Of a stretch of 64,000 nt of DNA, positions 57,754 through 64,000 are shown piece by piece. Every line of letters begins with the position of its first letter. Position 1 is the first letter of the stretch. The notes under the pieces are model-generated. The model saw only the letters and a list, made by a program, of their open reading frames with translations. It did not search any database and had not been told where the DNA came from. A program made the position numbers and the translations under genes. The DNA is from Thermohalobaculum sp039805905 (lineage in GTDB: Bacteria; Pseudomonadota; Alphaproteobacteria; Rhodobacterales; Rhodobacteraceae), in NCBI GenBank assembly GCA_039805905.1, contig JBDIVM010000006.1, positions 62,001-126,000 on the forward strand, written 5' to 3'.

Positions 57754-59538
57754 TCAATGATTGTCCCGCGGCAGCTGCCGCGAGGTCCGCCGGTAGCCGG
57801 TGGCGAACTCCAGGCATCCACCCTCGGCCAGCTGGCCGACGTTCTTGCGGTAGATCTCCTGCCAGGGCGTCTGGTTCGGAAGCTCGGGCGGCGTCCAGGC
57901 CCGGCGCCGGGCCTCCCACTCGGCCTCGGGCACCAGCGCGTCCATCCGCCGGTTCGGGATGTCGAGCCGCACCCGGTCGCCCGTCTTCAGCAGCGCGAGC
58001 CCGCCGCCGACCGCCGCCTCCGGCGAGGCGTTGAGGATCGAGGGGCTCTCCGAGGTGCCCGACTGCCGCCCGTCGCCGACCGTCGGCAGATGGTTGATCC
58101 CGGCCCGCAACAGCGCGTCCGGAGGCTGCATGTTCACCACCTCGGCCGAGCCCGGATAGCCTACCGGCCCGACATTGCGGATGAACAGGATGGTGTTCTC
58201 GTCGATTCCCAGCGCGGGGTCGTTGATCCGCGTATGGTAGTCCTCCGGCCCCTCGAACACCACCGCCTTTGCCTCGATCACCCCTTCCGAGCCCGGCTTC
58301 GACAGGAAGCGCCGACGGAAGTCGTCCGAGATCACCGAGGTCTTCATCAGCGCCGAGTCAAACAGGTTTCCCCGCAGCACCAGGAAGCCGGCATTCTTCC
58401 GCAGCGGCGCGGCGACCGTCGTGATCACGTCGGTGTCGGCACTCCGCACGCCGGCGAGATTCTCGGCCACCGTCCTGCCGCTGACGGTCAGCGCATCACC
58501 ATGTAGCAGCCCCGCCGCCAGCATCTCGCCCATCACCGCCGGCACGCCGCCGGCGCGCTGGAAGCTCTCGCCCAGATACTTGCCCGCCGGCTGCATGTTG
58601 AGGAGGAGCGGCAGCGCATAGCCCTGCTCCTGCCAGTCCTCGATGCCGAGCGCGATCCCGGCGTGGCGCGCAATCGCCTGGATGTGCGGCGGCGCGTTGG
58701 TCGAGCCGCCGATCGCCGTGTTGACCCGGATCACGTTCTCGAAGTTCTTCCGGGTCAGGATCGCCGACGGGCGAAGGTCCTCCCGCACCATCTCGACGAT
58801 GCGCTTGCCGGTGGCATAGGCCATCTCCATCCGCGCCCGGAAAGGGGCCGGGATGGCGGCGCAGCCGGGCAGGCTCATGCCCAGGGCTTCCGCCAGCGCA
58901 TTCATGGTCGAGGCCGTGCCCATGGAGTTGCAATGCCCGAGCGAGGGCGCCGAGGCGCAGACCCGGTTCATGAACTCGTCGTAGTCGATAGCCCCCTCGG
59001 CGAGCAACCGGCGCGCCTCCCAGATCACGGTGCCGGAGCCGGCGAGCTCGCCCTTCCACCAGCCATCGAGCATCGGCCCGCCGGAAAGCACGATGGCCGG
59101 CAGGTCCACCGTCGCCGCCCCCATCAGCATGGCCGGCGTGGTCTTGTCGCAGCCGGTGGTCAGCACCACCCCGTCGATCGGATAACCCTGCAACACCTCG
59201 ACGAGGCTCAGATAGGCGAGGTTACGGTCGAGCGCCGCCGTCGGCCGCTTGCCGGTCTCCTGGATCGGATGCACCGGGAACTCCAGCGGCACCCCGCCGG
59301 CGTCGCGGATGCCGGCCCGCACCCGGTCGGCGAGGAAGACATGGATCTTGTTGCAGGGTGCGAGGTCCGAGCCGGTCTGGGCGATGCCGATGATCGGGCG
59401 GCCCGACTGCAGTTCCTCCCTCGTGTAGCCGTGGTTCTGGTAACGCTCGACATAGAGCGCGGTCATGCCGGGGTTGTTCGGGTTGTCGAACCACTCCTGG
59501 CTGCGCAGCTCGCGGTTTGCGCGGGTGTCCTTGGTCAT
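57754..59538 (-). CDS. IlvD/Edd family sugar-acid dehydratase
   Basis: 594 residues. The iron-sulfur cysteines are C62 (DLAPCNKIH), C130 (LTTGCDKTTPA) and C203 (SLGHCNSMGTAS), and EFPVHPIQETGKRPTAALDRN matches the group acting on aldonic acids such as L-arabinonate, D-xylonate or D-galactonate. It removes water to give a 2-keto-3-deoxy sugar acid. ATG 59538 was chosen because the longer frame lacks homology. Divergent from the SDR with a 109-base gap; KDG kinase and KDPG aldolase genes nearby suit a six-carbon acid, but the substrate is not proven. Confidence 0.9.
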   Translation of the reverse strand: MTKDTRANRELRSQEWFDNPNNPGMTALYVERYQNHGYTREELQSGRPIIGIAQTGSDLAPCNKIHVFLADRVRAGIRDAGGVPLEFPVHPIQETGKRPTAALDRNLAYLSLVEVLQGYPIDGVVLTTGCDKTTPAMLMGAATVDLPAIVLSGGPMLDGWWKGELAGSGTVIWEARRLLAEGAIDYDEFMNRVCASAPSLGHCNSMGTASTMNALAEALGMSLPGCAAIPAPFRARMEMAYATGKRIVEMVREDLRPSAILTRKNFENVIRVNTAIGGSTNAPPHIQAIARHAGIALGIEDWQEQGYALPLLLNMQPAGKYLGESFQRAGGVPAVMGEMLAAGLLHGDALTVSGRTVAENLAGVRSADTDVITTVAAPLRKNAGFLVLRGNLFDSALMKTSVISDDFRRRFLSKPGSEGVIEAKAVVFEGPEDYHTRINDPALGIDENTILFIRNVGPVGYPGSAEVVNMQPPDALLRAGINHLPTVGDGRQSGTSESPSILNASPEAAVGGGLALLKTGDRVRLDIPNRRMDALVPEAEWEARRRAWTPPELPNQTPWQEIYRKNVGQLAEGGCLEFATGYRRTSRQLPRDNH

Positions 59539-59647
59539 CGCCGGTCCTTTCGGGGATTTTCCCCGCGATGCGCGTTGCCTTCCGCGCCGGGGCATCCTTA
59601 AAACGGTTTAGCGGCGCCCGTTCGGCGCGGTCAAGGAAGAGGCAATC

Positions 59648-60409
59648 ATGAACAGGATCGATCTTGCGGACCGCATGGCGGTTGTCACCGGCGGCGCCCA
59701 GGGCATCGGCCGCGCCATCGCCGAGCGCCTGCTCGCCAGCGGCGCCCGCGTCACGCTCTGGGACCACGACCGGGCGCGGGCCGAGGCGACGGTTGCCGAG
59801 CTGGGCGGCAACGGCGCGGGCGGGCCGGTCGCCTATGTCGGCGTCGACATGACCGACTGGGGCGCGGTGCGTTCCGCCGCCGCCCGCACCGAGGCCGAGA
59901 TGGGCCGGATCGACATCCTGGTCAACAATGCCGGCATCTCGGGCGTGAATGCGCCGCTCGCCGACTATCCGGTCGAGGAATGGCGCCGGGTGATCGACCT
60001 CAACCTCTCCGGCGTCTTCCACGGCTGCAAGGCGGTGGTCCCGGGCATGGCCGCGCGCAACTACGGCCGGATCGTCAACATCGCCTCGGTCGCCGGCAAG
60101 GAGGGCAATCCCAACGCCTGCGCCTATTCCGCCTCGAAGGCGGGGGTGATCGCGCTGACGAAGTCGCTCGGCAAGGAGCTCGCCGGCAAGGACATCTCGG
60201 TCAACTGCATCACGCCCTCGGTCGCCAAGACCGCGATCTTCGAGCAGATGACGCAGCAGCATATCGACTACATGCTCTCGAAGGTCCCGCGCGGCCGCTT
60301 CGTGCTGGTCGAGGAGATCGCCGCGATGGCGGCCTGGCTCGCGAGCGCGGAGATGAGCTTCACCACTGCGGGCGTCTTCGACATCTCCGGCGGCCGGGCG
60401 ACCTACTGA
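59648..60409 (+). CDS. short-chain dehydrogenase/reductase
   Basis: 253 residues. NAD(P)-binding TGGAQGIGRAIAERL, NNAG in VNNAGISG, and catalytic Ser-Tyr-Lys in NIASVAG and AYSASKAGV. Classical SDR of the beta-keto reductase or sugar dehydrogenase type. Likely oxidises an aldose to a lactone or a sugar acid before the dehydratase. Followed by KDG kinase after 10 bases, so it is in the same operon. Confidence 0.9.
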   Translation: MNRIDLADRMAVVTGGAQGIGRAIAERLLASGARVTLWDHDRARAEATVAELGGNGAGGPVAYVGVDMTDWGAVRSAAARTEAEMGRIDILVNNAGISGVNAPLADYPVEEWRRVIDLNLSGVFHGCKAVVPGMAARNYGRIVNIASVAGKEGNPNACAYSASKAGVIALTKSLGKELAGKDISVNCITPSVAKTAIFEQMTQQHIDYMLSKVPRGRFVLVEEIAAMAAWLASAEMSFTTAGVFDISGGRATY

Positions 60410-60419
60410 TGGGTGCGCG

Positions 60420-61355
60420 ATGACCCCCGATGTCCACTGCGGCGTCCTCTGCATCGGCGAGTGCATGGCCGAGCTTTCGGGGGACGGCGCGGGGGGCTAC
60501 CGGCTCGGCTTCGGCGGCGACACGCTGAACACCGCGCTCTACCTGGCGCGGCTCATCGGCCCCGGCCGGGTCGGCTATGTGACCCGGCTCGGCGACGACC
60601 GCCACTCGGCCGCCATGCGCGCGGCCTGGGAGGCCGAGGGCATCGACTGCTCGCTGGTCGAGACCGTGCCGGGCGCGACCGTCGGGCTCTACGCCATCGA
60701 CACCGATGCGGCGGGCGAGCGCAGCTTCACCTACTGGCGCGGCGAGGCCCCGGCGCGCGATCTCTTCACCCGCGGCGACTGGCAGATGCGGACCGGGGCG
60801 ATGGCGGGGGCCCGGCTCGTCTACTTCTCCGGCATCTCGCTCGCCATCCTGCCGGAGCCGGGCCGCGAGCGGCTCATCGGCGCCGCCGCCGCGGCCCGCG
60901 CCGCCGGGGCCATCGTCGCCTTCGACCCCAACTACCGGCCCCGGCTCTGGCCTGCGGCCGGGGCGGCGGCGTGGATCGCGCGCGCCTATGCGGCGGCCGG
61001 CATCGCGCTGACCAGCCCGGACGAGGAGGCGGCGCTGTTCCCGGAGGGCGGCGGCGCCCTGGCCCGTTGCCCCGAGGTGGTTGCCCGGGCCGGCGCCGCG
61101 GGCGCCACGGTCAGGGCCGGGGGCGCGGCGGTGGCGGTCGCGGCGCCCGCGGTCGCGCGGGTGGTCGACACCACCGGCGCCGGCGATGCCTTCAACGCCG
61201 CCTATCTGGCGGCCCGTCTCGCCGGGCGACCGCCCGCCGGGGCGGCGCGGGCGGGCTGCGAGCTCGGCGCGCGGGTGGTGGCGCACAGGGGCGCCGTCAT
61301 CCCGCGCGCGGCAATGGCGGATCTGACAGGGGAGGTGACCCATGCCGGCACCTGA
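60420..61355 (+). CDS. kdgK: 2-dehydro-3-deoxygluconokinase (PfkB family)
   Basis: 311 residues. PfkB features: an N-terminal GECMAELSGDG with GFGGDTLNTALYLARL, and the catalytic Asp in DTTGAGDAFNAAYLAARLAG near the C terminus. Phosphorylates 2-keto-3-deoxygluconate to KDPG. Start at ATG 60420. Its end overlaps the aldolase start by 14 bases, so both are translated together. Confidence 0.94.
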   Translation: MTPDVHCGVLCIGECMAELSGDGAGGYRLGFGGDTLNTALYLARLIGPGRVGYVTRLGDDRHSAAMRAAWEAEGIDCSLVETVPGATVGLYAIDTDAAGERSFTYWRGEAPARDLFTRGDWQMRTGAMAGARLVYFSGISLAILPEPGRERLIGAAAAARAAGAIVAFDPNYRPRLWPAAGAAAWIARAYAAAGIALTSPDEEAALFPEGGGALARCPEVVARAGAAGATVRAGGAAVAVAAPAVARVVDTTGAGDAFNAAYLAARLAGRPPAGAARAGCELGARVVAHRGAVIPRAAMADLTGEVTHAGT

Positions 61356-61980
61356 GCTTTCGGCCGAGATGCGGGCGCTCTGCAGGCGCGCCGTCGTGCT
61401 GCCCGCGGTGACGCTCGAACGCGCCGAGGACGCGGCGCCGCTGGCCCGCGCGCTCGCCGCCGGCGGGCTCAAGGTGATCGAGATCATGTTCCGCAGCCCT
61501 GCCGCGCTCGAGGCGATCCGCGCCGCGGTCGCCCGGGTGCCCGAGGCGGTGATCGGGGCGGGCACGCTGCTGAGGCCCGAGGATGTGGCGGCGGCCAAGG
61601 CCGCGGGCGCCCGCTTCGGCGTCTCGCCCGGCGCGACGCCGGCGCTGGTCGCGGCGGCCGAGGCGGCGGGCCTGCCCTTGCTGCCCGGCGCCGCCACCGC
61701 CTCCGAGGCGATGGCGCTCGCCGAGCGCGGCTGGACCACGCTCAAGTTCTTCCCCGCCGAGGCCTCGGGCGGCGCCCCCGCCCTCGGCGCACTTGCCGCA
61801 CCGCTCCCGCACATCGCCTGGTGCCCCACGGGCGGGGTGCGCCGGGCCAACGCCGCCGCCTACCGCGCCCTCCCCAACGTCCTCTGCGTCGGCGGCTCCT
61901 GGCCCGCCCCGGCCGACGCCATCGCCGCCCGCGACTGGCCGAGGATCGAGGCGCTGGCACGGGAGGCGGCGGGGCGGTAG
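61342..61980 (+). CDS. eda: KDPG/KHG aldolase
   Basis: 212 residues, a TIM-barrel class I aldolase. The Schiff-base lysine is K135 in TTLKFFPAEASGG and the catalytic acid E47 is in KVIEIMFRS. It splits KDPG into pyruvate and glyceraldehyde-3-phosphate. It is the last gene of the SDR-kdgK-eda operon and overlaps kdgK by 14 bases. A hairpin follows 13 bases after the stop. Confidence 0.95.
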   Translation: MPAPELSAEMRALCRRAVVLPAVTLERAEDAAPLARALAAGGLKVIEIMFRSPAALEAIRAAVARVPEAVIGAGTLLRPEDVAAAKAAGARFGVSPGATPALVAAAEAAGLPLLPGAATASEAMALAERGWTTLKFFPAEASGGAPALGALAAPLPHIAWCPTGGVRRANAAAYRALPNVLCVGGSWPAPADAIAARDWPRIEALAREAAGR

Positions 61981-61992
61981 GGGGGAGCAAGC

Positions 61993-62007
61993 GCCCGGCC
62001 GCCGGGC
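61993..62007 (+). terminator. hairpin after eda
   Basis: GCCCGG-CCG-CCGGGC, perfect 6-base arms and 3-base loop, 13 bases after the eda stop. There is no T-run. Confidence 0.35.
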
Positions 62008-62078
62008 CAGTTGATGAAACTCGCCGGTCTTCCGAGTATGTCCTGTTCCGGGCCGAGATTGCGGCAGGACCGCTCTCC

Positions 62079-64000
62079 TCAAACGGTGGCGAAGGCGAAA
62101 TCGGACTGGTCGATGCCGCCCGCGGCACCGATGACGATGATCCGGTCGGCGGCGCCGTAGTCTACGGTCGCGTTCCCGCCGCCGTCGTCGCCGATGGCGA
62201 GGTCGCCGAAGCCGAGCGCGCTCGCCGAGAAATCGATCAGCTCGGCGCCATTGTCGAAGTCGTGGATGGTGTCGATGCCGTCGCCGATGGCAAAGACGAA
62301 GCTGTCGAGCCCCGACCCGCCGAGGTTCTCGATGCCCCAGAGCGTGTCGTTGCCGAGATCGGCGCTGGACGCCACTTCATCGAAGAGGTTCGCGGCAACG
62401 CCAAGCGTGCCATCACCGAAGTCGGCCGTATCGTTGCCGTCCTCGCCATGGACGATGTCGTCGCCGCACCGCCACGCAGGACATCGTTTCCGAGGCCGGC
62501 ATAGAGCTCGTCATTGCCGCTGCCGCCGGCGAGAAAGTCGAAACCATCGTCCCCGGCCAGGCGGTCGGTCCCCTCGCCGCCGGCGAGCGTGTCGCCGCCG
62601 GCGCCGCCACCGATAATGTCCGCCCCCGCGCCGCCGAAGATCTGGTCCGCGCCCTCGCCGCCGTCGAGCACGTCGTCGCCCGCCTCGCCGGCGATGAAGT
62701 CGTCGCCGGCATTGCCGGCGAAGAGGTTCGCGCCCGCATCGCCGAAGAGGCCGTCATTGAAGCCCGAGCCACGGACCGCTTCGATGCTGATCAGCGTATC
62801 GCCCTCGGCATGGCCGCCGCTGCCGGTCCCGGCGGCGAGCGACACGGTGACCGCGCCGGGCGAGATGCTGTAGCTGACCTGGTCGATGCCGCCGAGGCCG
62901 TCGTAGCTATCCGCGCCGCCGCTGCCGAGCACCGCGTCGTTCACCATAGTGAGCGCCGGCGTCTCGGCGGTGTCATCGCCCGCCGTCAGCTTGATCTGCT
63001 GGCCTTCCGGAACGACGATCGCATCCCCGTGGATCTCGGCGCCGAGGATGAACCATTCCGCAATCTCCACGGGCCTCAGCGTCGCCGGGTCGGGGAAGGG
63101 GGAATCGAACGGGCCGAACACCGCCTGGACCTGCCGCTGCGCCGGGTTGCCGGGATCGAGGAAGTCCCACGAGGCGACCTGCTGCCCGTTGACCTCGGGC
63201 AGGAAGGTGACCGTCTCGACATTGCCGCCGCTGTAGTCCCAGAGCTCCCGCGGCTCGCCGTTGTTGTCGACCGTGACGGTGCCGAGCCGCTGGAGGTCCT
63301 CGAAGACCTCGCCCTCGAACTCGAAGGTCTGCACACGGCATATCTCGTCCGTCGGGTCCGGGTTCACCAGCACCAGGTCGATCGCGTCCCAGTTGAAATT
63401 CGGGCCGAGGCCGAGGTCGCCGAGGCTGAACGAGGTGAAGCTCTCGTTGGTCAGCCCGTCGATCCGGATGGCCAGGATGCCGAGATTCGCCGGCAGGTTC
63501 GCCTCGACCGTCGCGCCCCCGACGCCCTGGTCGTAGCTGACATAGATCTGGTCGGCGCCCGCCCCGCCCCAGATGATGTCGGGGCCGCCTGCCTCGGTGT
63601 CGTTCCGGCCGCCGATCCGGAGGATGTCGGCGCCTTCGCCGCCTGCCAGGCGATTCTGCGCGCCGTTGCCGGTGATGTCGTCGGCATCCGGCGAGCCGAT
63701 GACGTTCTCGAAGTTCAGGACCTCGATCTGCTGCCCGGAAAACGTCAGGGTTCCGGCCTCGTTCGCCTCCTTCAGCTCGACCAGGGCACCGGAGCCGCCG
63801 GCAGCCGCGGCGGAGAGGTCGATGGTGTCGCCGGCATCCGGGCCGTCATCGCTCGAGAGCGCGTCGAATTTCGTTCCCCCGATGTCGACGGGGAGCGCGG
63901 TGACGCCGAGAACATCGGAGCCGAGGGTCAGAAGCACGCTCTCGAAGTTCAGGAATTCGTCCGTCCAGGCGCCGCCGACACCCGTTCCCTCCGCCTGGAA
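62079..64000 (-). pseudogene. RTX-type calcium-binding repeat protein, partial and frameshifted
   Basis: The reading frame enters from beyond 64000 and runs left with many glycine-rich GGxGxDxL repeats (GNAGDDFIAGEAGDDVLDGG, FGGAGADIIGGG), the calcium-binding nonapeptides of type I secreted proteins. Around 62463-62470 the frame shifts: GGAATTSS replaces the expected GGAGDDI, and the matching tail (GVAANLFDEVASSADLGNDTLWGIENLGGSGLD and a C-terminal DQSDFAFATV secretion-like end) continues in the next frame to 62079. One missing base explains this. It may be an assembly error; if real, secretion and the last repeats are lost. Confidence 0.8.

Noticed and set aside
62463..62470. Programmed ribosomal frameshifting in the RTX gene
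   Set aside because: No slippery heptamer or following pseudoknot is evident; one missing base is the simpler explanation.
62500..62760. Tandem DNA repeat array or CRISPR
   Set aside because: The periodicity is that of RTX protein repeats; the DNA units differ and no spacers are present.

Overview
This is one contiguous stretch of a high-GC Gram-negative chromosome. Gene content (cytochrome bc1 b and c1 subunits, phosphatidylcholine synthase, an outer-membrane porin, several TRAP and ABC importers, many Tat-exported proteins) points to an alphaproteobacterium, most likely a marine or host-associated Rhodobacterales relative. That placement is inferred from content, not from a marker-gene comparison.

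The first 25 kb is mostly housekeeping. From left to right it holds the end of petB, petC, aroC, a Ca/Na exchanger, queC with a HIT protein, an ABC-2-type ATPase, a zf-CHCC protein, polA, a HAD phosphatase, a CinA-like protein, sfsA, map and a porin. A small mercury module follows (merF and a GDCCVxC-type gene divergent from merR). Its merR has a TAA at codon 21 but keeps all three Hg-binding cysteines, and a perfect MerR-type dyad sits between the divergent genes. Next come an extradiol dioxygenase, a VOC protein, a DAO-family oxidoreductase, dacB, and a Cpx-like set (sensor kinase, regulator, LTxxQ periplasmic protein) with an exact GTAAA-N5-GTAAA box upstream. nadD, pcs and ettA close this part.

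From 25.8 to 27.7 kb lies an AT-richer islet with two unrecognised genes, followed by a REP-associated tyrosine transposase (RAYT). The RAYT is flanked by REP-like palindromes and carries an in-frame inverted pair of REP hairpins inside its own coding sequence.

From 27.7 to 50 kb the window is a catabolic and transport region. It contains a GFA-family protein, diaminopropionate ammonia-lyase, rlmJ, a carbon-nitrogen hydrolase, a HyuA-type protein without HyuB, a three-gene TRAP transporter followed by an amidase, a gluconate-dehydrogenase-like pair (gamma subunit plus GMC flavoprotein), an Asp/Glu racemase, a thiamine-diphosphate enzyme, a second AT-richer orphan gene, and a DadA-like oxidase followed by a second TRAP transporter with a fused small/large permease.

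From 50.2 to 62 kb is a sugar-acid utilisation cluster. An ABC sugar importer and two dehydrogenases are followed by a DenD-like dehydrogenase, an IlvD/Edd sugar-acid dehydratase, an SDR, KDG kinase and KDPG aldolase. Read together these suggest uptake of a sugar or sugar acid, oxidation, dehydration to a 2-keto-3-deoxy acid, phosphorylation and cleavage to pyruvate plus a triose phosphate. The right edge is a partial RTX-type calcium-binding protein with a one-base frameshift.

No rRNA, tRNA or CRISPR array was seen. Three separate transporter operons each have a GC-rich stem-loop between the binding-protein gene and the permease genes.
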